62,288 bases of DNA, from assembly GCA_017935325.1 (NCBI GenBank), contig JAGBHV010000044.1, positions 1 through 62,288 on the forward strand. The letters run 5' to 3'. Each line of letters begins with the position of its first letter. Within the stretch, counting starts at the first letter, position 1. Made by a program: the position numbers and the translations under genes. Shown piece after piece: positions 33,528 through 42,453 of the stretch. The notes under the pieces are model-generated. The model did no database searches. It was given only the letters and a program-made list of their open reading frames with translations, and was not told where the DNA came from. This DNA is from Clostridia bacterium (GTDB taxonomy: Bacteria; Bacillota; Clostridia; Oscillospirales; Acutalibacteraceae).

Positions 33528-34460
33528 ATGGCAAAAATTTATAAAAAAGCATATGAGCTTATCGGTAGAACACCTCTTTTAGAGCTTACTAACCTTGAAG
33601 AAAAATTAAACCTTAAGGCGAAAATTTTTGCGAAGCTTGAATCTTTCAATCCTGCAGGCAGTGTGAAAGACCGCGTTGCAATCAAGATGATTGAAGATTA
33701 TGAAAAACAGGGTTTGCTGAATGAAAATTCAGTTATCATTGAGCCCACTTCAGGCAACACAGGTATAGGTCTTGCTATGGTGTGTGCTGCAAAAGGTTAC
33801 AGATTAATCATCGTTATGCCTGATTCAATGTCGGTTGAAAGAAGAAAACTTATTGCATCTTTCGGTGCGGAGCTTGTTCTTACAGATGGCAAGGACGGTA
33901 TGGCGGGTGCAATTAAAAAAGCAGAAGAAATGCACGAAGAAATCCGGGGCAGTATAATTGCAGGCCAGTTTACAAACCCGTCAAATCCTGCTGCACATTC
34001 TGAAACAACAGGCCCTGAAATTTACGAAGATACTGACGGAAATGTTGATGTTTTTGTTGCAGGTGTAGGCACGGGCGGTACAATAACAGGTACAGGGAAA
34101 TACCTGAAATCACAGAATGATAATATTAAAATTGTTGCAGTTGAGCCTGCATCTTCTGCTGTTTTATCAGGTGAAAAAGCGGGCAAACATGGTTTGCAAG
34201 GCATCGGAGCAGGTTTTGTCCCCGAAGTGCTGTCGGTCGATGTTATAGATGAAATCATGAAAGTTACAGAAGAAGAAGCCTATTCTGCAGCGAGGATTCT
34301 CGGTAAAAATGAGGGTATGCTTGCAGGGATTTCATCAGGTGCGGCACTTTATGCGGCAATTAAGCTTGCAGAAAAAGAGGAAAACAAAAATAAAAATATT
34401 GTTGTGCTTCTGCCTGACACAGGTGACAGATATCTTTCAACACCGCTTTTTGATAATTAA
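33528..34460 (+). CDS. cysK: Cysteine synthase (O-acetylserine sulfhydrylase)
   Basis: 310 residues from ATG 33528 (AGGTGA at 33517-33522); an in-frame GTG at 33519 would add three residues. It makes cysteine from O-acetylserine and sulfide. PLP lysine is Lys47 in PAGSVKDRVA. The phosphate site is GTGGTITGTGKYL, and PTSGNTGIGLAM is the substrate loop. It is the last gene of the GH2-yfcE-cysK unit, before a bidirectional terminator. Confidence 0.96.
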   Translation: MAKIYKKAYELIGRTPLLELTNLEEKLNLKAKIFAKLESFNPAGSVKDRVAIKMIEDYEKQGLLNENSVIIEPTSGNTGIGLAMVCAAKGYRLIIVMPDSMSVERRKLIASFGAELVLTDGKDGMAGAIKKAEEMHEEIRGSIIAGQFTNPSNPAAHSETTGPEIYEDTDGNVDVFVAGVGTGGTITGTGKYLKSQNDNIKIVAVEPASSAVLSGEKAGKHGLQGIGAGFVPEVLSVDVIDEIMKVTEEEAYSAARILGKNEGMLAGISSGAALYAAIKLAEKEENKNKNIVVLLPDTGDRYLSTPLFDN

Positions 34461-34489
34461 GGTGAAAGGTCTGAAGATTGCAGAAAATA

Positions 34490-34516
34490 AAAAACGGGCT
34501 TTCGCCCGTTTTTTAT
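34490..34516. terminator. Bidirectional terminator
   Basis: A-rich run, ACGGGC (34494-34499), loop TTTC, GCCCGT (34504-34509), T6. It ends cysK and the convergent phosphoesterase gene. Confidence 0.9.
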
Positions 34517-34526
34517 TTTATAGATA

Positions 34527-35885
34527 TTATTTAAGAGTCAGGGTTGCGTTGTAATCGTCAATATCATAATTTCCGCCGGTGTTTTTAAGCAGGTCATAAA
34601 GGTCTGCTTTTTTGCCGTCCCAACCTTTGATATCAATCTTTTTAAGTATAAATCCTATTCTTTTGAGAAGATTTACCCATACATCGCCTTTGGGTGTTCC
34701 CTCTACAAAGCTCTGATTGCCTTCAAAAACTCCGCGCACTAATTCTGTGGCATAATCAAGTGCACGCATCTTTTTAATGCTTTTATCACATCTGATAAAC
34801 AACAGCCTTGCAAGTGTACCAACTTTAACTTTACATAAAAACTTTCCTGCAAAACGCAAACCCTTCTTTGTAAAGCCCTTGTCTTTTATGCCGAGCTTTC
34901 TCATGGCACGTTCTGTATCATCTCTCATATCCGTAATAAGATTCATAATCATTGAATCAAACATATCGGAAAGGTATTTTTTGCAGTCATCAGTATCCCA
35001 TTCAAAATCGGGAGTGGGAATACTTCTGATATCAACAGTTTTTTCGTCAATAACACTTACAAGTCTGATAAATGCGGGGTCGGCAATAACTGAACCTGTT
35101 GTTATATCAAAAAGCTTGTTACCTTTTTCTGTGATAAATTCATTGATGCTCTGGTTGTGCATATGTCCCGTGAAAACAATGTGTATGCCGTTATCGGCAA
35201 GGAAAGTTGCAAATTTATGAGCATCTCTGATAAGAATTTTGGAAATTACAGAAAACAGAGGCTGACCGGGAAGGATAGGGTAGTGACACATTGCAACAAT
35301 TGTCTGATTGTCTTCTTTTGCTTTTTTTGCCTGTTCCTTAATCCATTCTGTCTGTTCTTCAAAGAAATAATGTTTTCCGTCTTTTTTCAGGTCGCAGTTA
35401 AGAGCCATAAGACGTACATTATCCGAAAGCTGCGCAACATAGGAGAGGTGTTCTTTGTCAACAGCTATTGCATCACCGAATCCGAAATCTTTATACATAT
35501 CAAAAAGCTCACGTCTTTCGGTATGCTCGGGAGAATATCTTCCGTTTTTACCAAAAGCAAATGTGTCTTCTCTTTTATTCTTGAAATCATGGTCGGCAGT
35601 AACAACATAGATTTTTTTACCGCTGTTTTTAAGTTCATAAAGAAGTTTGATAAAGCTATCATGGCTCTTCTTTTCTCCGTTAAAAGTCAGATCTCCTGCG
35701 ATGAGAACAATATCTGCTTCATTGGCATTTTTGAGGAATTCAAAAACACTCTTGTTTATGTTTTCGGTTTCGGCGAAACACTTCTGCTCATAATGCATAA
35801 AATTCTCGTATTCTTCGCCGCTGCAACCGAGAGATGCATCAAAAAAGTGCGGGTCTGCCATGACATAGAATTTCAACTGTTCCAT
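34527..35885 (-). CDS. Cytoplasmic calcineurin-like metallophosphoesterase
   Basis: 452 residues, no signal peptide. Metal motifs in order: MADPHF, IAGDLTFNGE, TADHDF (in place of GNHD), MCHYPIL, TGHMHNQ. The C-terminal 180 residues are helical and unassigned. It is a probable phosphodiesterase or phosphomonoesterase with unknown substrate. It stands alone between convergent and divergent neighbours, with no obvious functional partner. Confidence 0.85.
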   Translation of the reverse strand: MEQLKFYVMADPHFFDASLGCSGEEYENFMHYEQKCFAETENINKSVFEFLKNANEADIVLIAGDLTFNGEKKSHDSFIKLLYELKNSGKKIYVVTADHDFKNKREDTFAFGKNGRYSPEHTERRELFDMYKDFGFGDAIAVDKEHLSYVAQLSDNVRLMALNCDLKKDGKHYFFEEQTEWIKEQAKKAKEDNQTIVAMCHYPILPGQPLFSVISKILIRDAHKFATFLADNGIHIVFTGHMHNQSINEFITEKGNKLFDITTGSVIADPAFIRLVSVIDEKTVDIRSIPTPDFEWDTDDCKKYLSDMFDSMIMNLITDMRDDTERAMRKLGIKDKGFTKKGLRFAGKFLCKVKVGTLARLLFIRCDKSIKKMRALDYATELVRGVFEGNQSFVEGTPKGDVWVNLLKRIGFILKKIDIKGWDGKKADLYDLLKNTGGNYDIDDYNATLTLK

Positions 35886-35967
35886 ATTTTTGAGTCTCCT
35901 ATCGGATTGATATTTTTATAATATCAAATGTGTAGCAAAAAAGCAAGGTTTTACTTTTTCAGTTCTG

Positions 35968-35996
35968 TTGAAAAATACATATATTTGTGATAAAAT
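35968..35996 (+). promoter_or_regulatory. Promoter of the PfkB-kinase gene
   Basis: TTGAAA (35968-35973), 17 nt, TAAAAT (35991-35996), 56 nt upstream of ATG 36053. Confidence 0.6.
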
Positions 35997-36052
35997 CTTA
36001 CTCGTAAGGTATTTACAGTAAAGAATAATTCAGACAAGGATAAAGTGATAAA

Positions 36053-36937
36053 ATGAAAAAATACGAATCTGTTATTATCGGACATATTACAAAGGATTTT
36101 AATATCGATCATGAAGATAACACAGTTGAAATCTGTGGCGGTGCGGTATTGTTTTCAAGTGCATCAGCTTTTGCTTCGGGGCATAAGGTTGCCGCAGTAA
36201 CAAAGGTAAATAAAAATGACCTTGACAGAATATCCGAATTTAATTTGCCGAAGGAAGATATTTATGTAAATGAGTGTGAAAACTCATCGACCATGAGAAA
36301 TAAATATTTTACTGCGGATAAAGAGCGCAGAGACAGCACCTGTCTTTCTGTGGGAACACCTTTTTCTTTGGAAGATATTCCTGATGATATTGAGGGTGAA
36401 ATTTATCATTTCGCAGGTCTTGTTTACGGTGACTTCCCTGACAATATGATTAAAAAATGCTCGGAAAAAGGTGCGGTTGCTGTTGACGTTCAGGCGTGTC
36501 TGCGCCATGTGGACAGAGAAAGCGGAAAAATGTATTTTGAAGATTGGGCAGAGAAAAAAGAAATGTTGCCCTACATCACTTTCCTTAAAACAGATGCTGC
36601 AGAAGCAGAAATTTTAACAGGAACAAGTGACAGAGCAGAAGCTGCAAAAATTCTTCATTCATGGGGTGCAAAAGAAATTCTCATTACACATAACAGCGAG
36701 GTTCTTGTTTTTGACGGTGAAAATATTTATACCTGTCCCATAAAGGCAAGAAATTTAAGCGGAAGAACAGGAAGAGGAGATACTACCTTTGCCGCGTACA
36801 TTACAGAAAGACTTAAAAACGATATTCCGTCATCTCTTTTATATGCTACGGCAACAGTTTCGTTGAAAATGGAAACCCCCGGCAAATTCTGCGGTTCAAG
36901 AGCAGATGTAGAGGAATATATAAAAACATTTTATTGA
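36053..36937 (+). CDS. PfkB-family carbohydrate kinase
   Basis: 294 residues, of ribokinase fold. GGAVLFSSASAFASG is the substrate-side glycine motif and LSGRTGRGDTTFAAY carries the catalytic Asp and anion hole (GRGDT). It phosphorylates a sugar or nucleoside-like substrate with ATP; which one is not visible. It is somewhat short and lacks the usual first PfkB signature in full. It has its own promoter and terminator. Confidence 0.85.
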   Translation: MKKYESVIIGHITKDFNIDHEDNTVEICGGAVLFSSASAFASGHKVAAVTKVNKNDLDRISEFNLPKEDIYVNECENSSTMRNKYFTADKERRDSTCLSVGTPFSLEDIPDDIEGEIYHFAGLVYGDFPDNMIKKCSEKGAVAVDVQACLRHVDRESGKMYFEDWAEKKEMLPYITFLKTDAAEAEILTGTSDRAEAAKILHSWGAKEILITHNSEVLVFDGENIYTCPIKARNLSGRTGRGDTTFAAYITERLKNDIPSSLLYATATVSLKMETPGKFCGSRADVEEYIKTFY

Positions 36938-36956
36938 AATTTCAGTTAAAAATCAG

Positions 36957-36986
36957 AAAATCCGAGGCTTATGACCTCGGATTTTT
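36957..36986 (+). terminator. Terminator of the PfkB-kinase gene
   Basis: AAAATCCGAGG (36957-36967) pairs with CCTCGGATTTT (36975-36985), loop of 7 nt, T run. Confidence 0.88.
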
Positions 36987-37011
36987 ACTGTTGATGTGCG
37001 CTTTTGTGTAT

Positions 37012-37308
37012 TCAGACTTCGTAATCAAATGAAAGTCTTGTATCTACATTTGGTCTTACTTTTGTGTTTGCGATTTCTACATGAAGGGGATGCTTCTGAT
37101 AGTTACTGAGAGCTTCAGCATTTTCAAAAATTGAATCCATCATAATGTCACCTGTAGAAGCAGGAAAACTTTCTGTCAGAATGTGCATTTGAGTAAGACC
37201 TTCAATTTTTCCCACAAGGCCTTCAAGTGATTCTTTTATTTCTTTTGAACAGGCTTCTTTGTCGGAAACTTCACTTTTAAGCTTCCAGATAATCATGTGT
37301 TTTACCAT
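37012..37308 (-). CDS. Dabb-domain (stress-responsive A/B barrel) protein
   Basis: 98 residues, a single dimeric alpha/beta barrel domain: VKHMIIWKLKSEV at the start, then FENAEALSNYQKHPLHVEI, the most conserved Dabb segment. The family is small and cytoplasmic; some members bind or process aromatic or polyketide substrates, but most are uncharacterised. It lies between rnpB and the PfkB kinase terminator. Confidence 0.88.
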   Translation of the reverse strand: MVKHMIIWKLKSEVSDKEACSKEIKESLEGLVGKIEGLTQMHILTESFPASTGDIMMDSIFENAEALSNYQKHPLHVEIANTKVRPNVDTRLSFDYEV

Positions 37309-37341
37309 TGTATAATTTCCTTCCGGTGATTTTTAAAAAAT

Positions 37342-37676
37342 GAGAAGGTCTGTAAGCCGAGTTCTGTCGTTTAAGGCAATCATCTTTCTAGGCGTTACGT
37401 TGCCGCAACGCTCAAGCCACCTGTCGAGATATACATCGAGCAAATGCGGAATCTCAGTCGGTGTTGCTCCGGATAGGGTTTACTTGGCTGTGCAGTCTCC
37501 TGCACACCGGTGCGCTCTTACCGCACCATCCCACCCTTACCGTGAAAATTCACGGCGGTATATTTCTATGCACTTTCCCTAAGGTCACCCTCGGCGGCCG
37601 TTAACCGTTATCCTGCTCTGCGGGGCTCGGACTTTCCTCGTCTGAAAAAATTCAGCCGCGACTGCCCAACCTTCTC
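37342..37676 (-). ncRNA. rnpB: RNase P RNA, bacterial type A
   Basis: On the minus strand the RNA starts GAGAAGG and ends CCTTCTC, closing P1. Core motifs are all present: GAGGAAAGTCCGAGC (CR I), AGAGCAGGATAACGG, GTGGGATGGTGCGGTAAGAG, TAAACCCTATCCGGAGCAAC, and ACAGAACTCGGCTTA near the 3' end (CR V). Length about 335 nt. It is the catalytic RNA that matures tRNA 5' ends. A consensus promoter stands just upstream (37684-37712, minus). Confidence 0.97.
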
Positions 37677-37683
37677 GAAATAA

Positions 37684-37712
37684 ATTTTAAAACAAAAAGC
37701 CGTTTTTGTCAA
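37684..37712 (-). promoter_or_regulatory. Promoter of rnpB
   Basis: Minus strand TTGACA (37712-37707), exactly 17 nt, TAAAAT (37689-37684); the RNA begins about 8 nt downstream. Confidence 0.85.
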
Positions 37713-37802
37713 TAAAATACCTCAATTTTGCTTATTGCATATTAGCCCGTTTTGGTGTAAAATATTTATGTCTTTAATTATTTTGAAGCAAGGATGATGA
37801 TT

Positions 37803-39071
37803 TTGGCAGATTATAACGGAAAAAGAAACTCCGATATACCGGTCAGACGAAACAGAACAAACCAGAATACGGCAAAGACAACACAGCGTAATCCTTATAG
37901 TTATGACGACCTTATGAGACGTTCAGAAGGACAAGCTCCCGTCAGACAACAGCGACCAACGCAACAGAATATATATGTTGACAGAAAAGCAGAATCTCCC
38001 CACCCCCAACGCGGAAGCTATGAGCAGTACAGGGAAGATATAAGCATTTCGTCACGAGGAAGAAAAGTCAATCCTCAACCGACCGAGTATTCGAAAGGCG
38101 GTTCAGGCAGGAGTCCTAAAATGCCTAAAGAAAAGAAGGGCGAATTTTTCAGAAAATTTATGACTTTGTTGTTTGTTGCAGCTATAGTTTATGCAGGTAT
38201 TACGGGATATATCTGTGCGGTTTTTTCAAATACCGAGTATATCAAAACAGACAGCAGCTCATCTTCTTCAGCAGGACTTGTAAGCGACAGCAGAGTGAAA
38301 AATATTCTTCTGTTGGGTGTTGACGACAAGCAGAACGGAAATACTTCAAGAAGCGATACTATGATTCTTTTGTCAATCGATAAAAGAAACCGTCAACTTA
38401 AAATGACATCTTTTCTGCGTGATACATATGTTGAAATTCCGGGTTACGGTGAAAACAAGATGAACGCGGCATGTACTTTCGGCGGTCCGCAGCTGGTAAT
38501 GAAAACTATTGAGCATAATTTCGGCATAGATATAGATAATTATGTTCTTGTTGATTTCAGCGCATTTGAAGATATTGTTGACAGTTTAGGCGGCGTAACT
38601 GTGGAAGTTGAGCAGAGGGAAGCCGAATTTATCAACAATACCACAAGGTATACCATTGACTATGGTGAAAATGTAAAACTCACAGGCGGAGAAGCACTGA
38701 CATATGTAAGAATCAGAAAACTGGACAGCGATTTCTACAGAACACAAAGGCAGAGAAAAGTAATTACGGCAATTCTTTCTTCCGTGAAAAAGAGCAATCC
38801 TTTTGAACTTATTGAAACAGGGAAGGAAGTAATGAAATATGTTGAGACAGACATGAATCCCCTTGAGCTTACTTTGCTTGCAGAGGGTGCTGTGCTGTCT
38901 TATATGAGATACGATATTGTTCAGTCGCGAATTCCCGTTGATGAGAATTATTCTTCTCAGACGATTAACGGTGCGGCAGTTCTTGTGATTGATAAATATG
39001 AAACTTCACAGCGTCTTCAGGCTTTTATTTTTGAAAAAGCTGACGTTGAAGAAGAAACAACTACGGACTAA
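37803..39071 (+). CDS. LytR-CpsA-Psr (LCP) family cell-wall glycopolymer ligase
   Basis: About 422 residues. I choose TTG 37803 because AAGGATG sits 7-8 nt upstream; ATG 37794 and 37797 are in frame but too close to that site. A long cytoplasmic, Gln/Arg-rich disordered N-terminus (about 110 residues) leads to one membrane helix (LLFVAAIVYAGITGYICAVF) and the extracellular LCP domain: ILLLGVDDKQNGNTSRSDTMILLSI, FLRDTYVEIPGYGENKMNAA, LVDFSAFEDIVDSLGGV, YVRIRKLDSDFYRTQRQR. LCP enzymes attach teichoic acid or polysaccharide from lipid carriers to peptidoglycan. It is followed 18 nt later by the phosphatase-like gene. Confidence 0.92.
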   Translation: MADYNGKRNSDIPVRRNRTNQNTAKTTQRNPYSYDDLMRRSEGQAPVRQQRPTQQNIYVDRKAESPHPQRGSYEQYREDISISSRGRKVNPQPTEYSKGGSGRSPKMPKEKKGEFFRKFMTLLFVAAIVYAGITGYICAVFSNTEYIKTDSSSSSSAGLVSDSRVKNILLLGVDDKQNGNTSRSDTMILLSIDKRNRQLKMTSFLRDTYVEIPGYGENKMNAACTFGGPQLVMKTIEHNFGIDIDNYVLVDFSAFEDIVDSLGGVTVEVEQREAEFINNTTRYTIDYGENVKLTGGEALTYVRIRKLDSDFYRTQRQRKVITAILSSVKKSNPFELIETGKEVMKYVETDMNPLELTLLAEGAVLSYMRYDIVQSRIPVDENYSSQTINGAAVLVIDKYETSQRLQAFIFEKADVEEETTTD

Positions 39072-39089
39072 TATAAAGGAGAAAAAACA

Positions 39090-40739
39090 ATGGCACAAAT
39101 CGACAAAAAACCGTCAGGTCATGCAACTGAAAAGCCTGACCATATTATGCTCTCAATTAACGGAGATGCAACAAAACAGATGGCAATCACATGGAGAACA
39201 GATATGTCTGTTGCTTCAGGTTACATAGAATACCGCGAAGAAAATACGGACAGCATTATAAAAAAAGATGCTGAAAATCTTGTTTTTAAAAGCGACAGAG
39301 ATGAAAGTTATATTCACACTGCAATTGCAGACGGATTAAAACCCGATACAAAATATTTTTACACCTGCGGTGATGAGAATAACAGAAGTGATGAATATTT
39401 CTTCACCACAGCAGAGGAAAATCTTGAAAAATTTTCTTTCATTGCAATTTCAGACCAGCAGCAGGGTAATTTCTATGAACAGGATTATTCAAAAATCAAC
39501 GATTTTCTTAAAGAAATTTTAAGAAAACATCCTGAAGTTAAATTTATCGTAACAGGTGGCGATAACACTGATTGCGGTCAGCACGTTGTGCAGTGGAATG
39601 GTGCACTCAAAGGTATGGAAGGTATAATGGAATACCGTCCGCTGATGATGACTCTTGGCAACCACGATAACCGCGGTTTCAAAGATTACGAAACAGGCGA
39701 AGGCAGATATTACGCAGAGCCTGCTGAATTTTTCAACACACAGTTTAAAATGGCATATCCCGATAACGGACCCGGAATATGGAAAACAGAAAACTATTCT
39801 TTTGACTACGGTAATGTGCACGTATGTGTTATGGGTATCAACGGTCCTGACGAAGTAGGTGAATGGATTAAAGAAGATTTGTCACAGAGCGACAAAACAT
39901 GGAAAATCGGTACATACCATTTCCCAATTTATTATTCAAACCCTGCAGGTCACAACTTTGATGCTTTTCCCTGGATGAGAGAAGGCGTTGATATGTGCGA
40001 TATTATGCTTGCAGGTCACGAGCATAATTTCTCAAGAAGCTTCCCCATTAAAAATGATGCAATTTATTCAAAACCGTCACAGGGTACTATCCACTATATG
40101 CTTTCAAATGCAGGCGGCGGTGCTCCCGGATGCAACTCACAGCAGAGTATTTTCCATGCAGCATTCTATCCTCAGGAAATAGAAGGACGCCGGTCTTTTG
40201 CTCTTTTTGAAGTTGACGGAAAGAAAATGAAAATAACATCTTATCTCAGCCTTGGAGATGATATTGAAGCGGATATTATTGACCGGGTTATTATTGATAA
40301 AGAAAAAGATGAAATTCGTCCCTACGCAATGCCTCCGGTTTACCTTGAAAGACACCCGAGAATGGTGTTCAAGGGTATGCTTGCAGGTCTTGGCGGAGTT
40401 GATGCATTCCCCGTTAAGAAAGACGGGATATGGCATGCACCGCTTTCAGTTGTTTTCCAGAGTGTGGGTGCTTTTGTTGAAAAAACAGAAGGCAAAATGA
40501 CTCTCGGAATTTACGGAAAGAAAGTTACTTTCACAGAAGGCAGTGACATTGCAGTTACAGATAAAGGCGAAGAAATTAAGCTTGATGCACCTGTTTTCAG
40601 AGGTATGAGAGGCCTTCTTTATGTACCTGCATTCAGCGCATCTGCAATTTACGGTTTCCGTTGCGTATATGTAGAGCATAACAACTTTATGTTCTGGGAG
40701 CACGAAGAAGAAAGTATCCCCTTGTTTGAACAGCCATAA
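39090..40739 (+). CDS. Purple-acid-phosphatase-like metallophosphoesterase with C-terminal copper-amine-oxidase-N-like domain
   Basis: 549 residues. An N-terminal fibronectin-III-like domain (about 15-110, MAITWRTDMSVASGYIEY...LKPDTKYFYTCGDE) is followed by the phosphoesterase core: AISDQQQ, TGGDNTDCG, TLGNHDNRG, GTYHFPIYY, LAGHEHNFSRSFPI. The last 130 residues resemble the repeat called copper amine oxidase N domain (a putative wall-binding module): PLSVVFQSVGAFVEKTEGKM, then KVTFTEGSDIAVTDKG, then LLYVPAFSASAIYGF. No signal peptide is visible at ATG 39090, which is odd for a PAP-like enzyme. Substrate unknown. Confidence 0.85.
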   Translation: MAQIDKKPSGHATEKPDHIMLSINGDATKQMAITWRTDMSVASGYIEYREENTDSIIKKDAENLVFKSDRDESYIHTAIADGLKPDTKYFYTCGDENNRSDEYFFTTAEENLEKFSFIAISDQQQGNFYEQDYSKINDFLKEILRKHPEVKFIVTGGDNTDCGQHVVQWNGALKGMEGIMEYRPLMMTLGNHDNRGFKDYETGEGRYYAEPAEFFNTQFKMAYPDNGPGIWKTENYSFDYGNVHVCVMGINGPDEVGEWIKEDLSQSDKTWKIGTYHFPIYYSNPAGHNFDAFPWMREGVDMCDIMLAGHEHNFSRSFPIKNDAIYSKPSQGTIHYMLSNAGGGAPGCNSQQSIFHAAFYPQEIEGRRSFALFEVDGKKMKITSYLSLGDDIEADIIDRVIIDKEKDEIRPYAMPPVYLERHPRMVFKGMLAGLGGVDAFPVKKDGIWHAPLSVVFQSVGAFVEKTEGKMTLGIYGKKVTFTEGSDIAVTDKGEEIKLDAPVFRGMRGLLYVPAFSASAIYGFRCVYVEHNNFMFWEHEEESIPLFEQP

Positions 40740-40746
40740 CAAAAAT

Positions 40747-40818
40747 CAAGACTTGAATTTAGAGGTTCCTTGTGTTCTATTACCACAGAATCATAAAAAT
40801 TTCAAGTCTTGTTTTTTT
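40747..40818 (+). terminator. Long-loop terminator
   Basis: CAAGACTTGAA (40747-40757) pairs with TTCAAGTCTTG (40801-40811) around a 43-nt loop, followed by T7. Confidence 0.65.
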
Positions 40819-40858
40819 ATTGTTTTTGGTGTATTAAATATATAAGGAGTTGATATTT

Positions 40859-41299
40859 ATGAGTAAGTCAATTTGCAAAGCAAACTGTGAAGATTGTTTT
40901 ATGAAGGACAGATGCAACGGATGTGCTGATACAAACGGCTGTCCGTTCGGAAAACAGTGTTTTATTGCACAGTATATAAAAACGGGCGGTGAAGAAAATT
41001 TCTGTCAGTTTAAAGAGAAAATTGCTGATGAATTTAATGATTTGAAAATTCCGGGAATGCCGAAGGTAGAAAAACTGAATCCTCTTGCGGGAAGCTTTGT
41101 TAATTTAGAATATATACTGCCGAGCGGCGAAAAAGTAAAATTTTTAGATGATGACAATATTTATCTTGGTAATCAGCTTGAATGCGAATTCGGTTCAGAC
41201 AGATGTTACGGTATTATTGCAGGACCGGATTTTCTGTTGGTTTGTACATATGGCGAAAATGGCAAGGATGCAGAACTTGTTATGTATAAAAAAAGATAA
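40859..41299 (+). CDS. Cys-rich DUF3795-like protein
   Basis: 146 residues from ATG 40859 (AAGGAG at 40843-40848). The N-terminal 60 residues hold eight closely spaced cysteines (CKANCEDCFMKDRCNGCADT, then NGCPFGKQCF), as in DUF3795 proteins, and may bind Zn or an Fe-S cluster. The C-terminal part is a small beta domain (NLEYILPSGEKVKFLDDDNI). Cytoplasmic. Function unknown. Confidence 0.8.
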   Translation: MSKSICKANCEDCFMKDRCNGCADTNGCPFGKQCFIAQYIKTGGEENFCQFKEKIADEFNDLKIPGMPKVEKLNPLAGSFVNLEYILPSGEKVKFLDDDNIYLGNQLECEFGSDRCYGIIAGPDFLLVCTYGENGKDAELVMYKKR

Positions 41300-41311
41300 C
41301 ACATAGAAATA

Positions 41312-41342
41312 AAATGCTCCCCTTCTGTTAAGGGGAGCATTT
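41312..41342. terminator. Bidirectional terminator
   Basis: A 13-bp perfect stem (41312-41324 with 41330-41342) and 5-nt loop between the convergent Cys-rich gene and azlD. Confidence 0.8.
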
Positions 41343-41362
41343 AGCTGTATTATACAATATAA

Positions 41363-41671
41363 TCAGATTATAAACATTTCAAGCAGGAAAACAACTGCGC
41401 AGGAAGCAACTGAAACAATCAGCAGGCTTCCTCCTTTCCATGCGATGAGTACACCGATTACGAGTGCTGCAAGCCCTGACCACACACTTCCTGTTGCTTC
41501 TAATATTGCAGGGAAGGTCATTACTGTCAGAGTGACGTAGGGTACATAGTAGAGGAATGAACGTATTGTTTTGTTCTTGATTTCTTTTCTGAAAATCGTC
41601 ATGGGAAGCACTCTCATAAGATATGTTACAAGTGCCATTATGCCGATGTAAATATACACATTATTACTCAT
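41363..41671 (-). CDS. azlD: AzlD, branched-chain amino acid export subunit
   Basis: 102 residues from ATG 41671, which lies 9 nt after AAAGGAGG; an upstream in-frame ATG at 41680 abuts that site and is less likely. Four hydrophobic segments: IYIGIMALVTYLMRVLPM, FLYYVPYVTLTVMTFPAIL, WSGLAALVIGVLIAW, SLLIVSVASCAVVFLLEM. AzlD pairs with AzlC to export leucine-type amino acids or analogues. The start overlaps the azlC stop by 8 nt. Confidence 0.92.
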   Translation of the reverse strand: MSNNVYIYIGIMALVTYLMRVLPMTIFRKEIKNKTIRSFLYYVPYVTLTVMTFPAILEATGSVWSGLAALVIGVLIAWKGGSLLIVSVASCAVVFLLEMFII

Positions 41672-42401
41672 TGTTTTCATCCTCCTTTACGCTTTCATCT
41701 TCCTTTACAGGGAAGAAAATTGCAGCTAAAAGAGCAATTACAACTGTGAGAATAATTGTTTTTGTTCCTGACGAAATTGCATCGAAAACAGGTATTTTAT
41801 AAAACGCAAAGCTTAATGCCATAGAAAACAGAACAATTCCCAGAAGGACTTTATTCTGCTTTGCAGGTGGCACTACAATGGCAATAAACATACCGAAAAG
41901 TCCAACGCTCAGGGCGCTTACAATATTTGCAGGTAAAACGTTGCCCATTATAACGCCAAGACAAGTGCCGGTAGCCCATCCGGGGATGGCAACTGAAAAA
42001 GCACCGTATGAAAAATACGGATTAAGTTTACCCGGTTCGGCAATAGAAATGCCGAAAATTTCGTCGGTTAAGTCGAAGGCCACAAGAAGCCTGTGATGCA
42101 GCTTCATATCCTGGGGAATTTTCTGACTCATTGCAAAGCTCATAAGCAGATATCGTGCGTTGGCAACTATCTGCATTACCATCATTGTAAGATAGCCCGA
42201 GCTTTCTGCTATAACTGCAAAGCCGGCGTATTCGCCGGCCGATGCGTTGTTCGTGATACTTGCAAGTGTTGCCTGAAAAGCGGTAAGACCTGCGTTTGCG
42301 GCAGCAATTCCTAACGTGAATGCCACAGCAAAATAACCCAGAGCAATGGGGATGCCGTTTCTGACACCTTTTTTAAATGCTTGTTTGTTTTCGCGTTTCA
42401 A
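41664..42401 (-). CDS. azlC: AzlC, branched-chain amino acid exporter
   Basis: 245 residues, multi-spanning. IPIALGYFAVAFTLGIAAANAGLTAFQATLAS and DEIFGISIAEPGKLNPYFSYG, followed by WATGTCLGVIMGN, are the AzlC hallmarks. It forms the transport complex with AzlD in the inner membrane. It is the first gene of the azlCD pair. The regulator usual for this system (AzlB, Lrp-like) is not adjacent. Confidence 0.93.
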   Translation of the reverse strand: MKRENKQAFKKGVRNGIPIALGYFAVAFTLGIAAANAGLTAFQATLASITNNASAGEYAGFAVIAESSGYLTMMVMQIVANARYLLMSFAMSQKIPQDMKLHHRLLVAFDLTDEIFGISIAEPGKLNPYFSYGAFSVAIPGWATGTCLGVIMGNVLPANIVSALSVGLFGMFIAIVVPPAKQNKVLLGIVLFSMALSFAFYKIPVFDAISSGTKTIILTVVIALLAAIFFPVKEDESVKEDENNE

Positions 42402-42420
42402 TCAGAGTACACCTCTTATT

Positions 42421-42446
42421 AAAAGCCGGAGTCTTGTGCTCCGGCT
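42421..42446 (-). terminator. Terminator of the phosphoesterase cluster
   Basis: AGCCGGAG (42424-42431) pairs with CTCCGGCT (42439-42446); on the minus strand TTTTAATA follows. Confidence 0.75.
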
Positions 42447-42453
42447 GCTTTTG

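Noticed and set aside
35157-35921. A 254-codon plus-strand open frame
   Set aside because: It runs antisense through the metallophosphoesterase gene, which has full catalytic motifs, and its translation is low-complexity Phe/Ile/Lys with no ribosome site.
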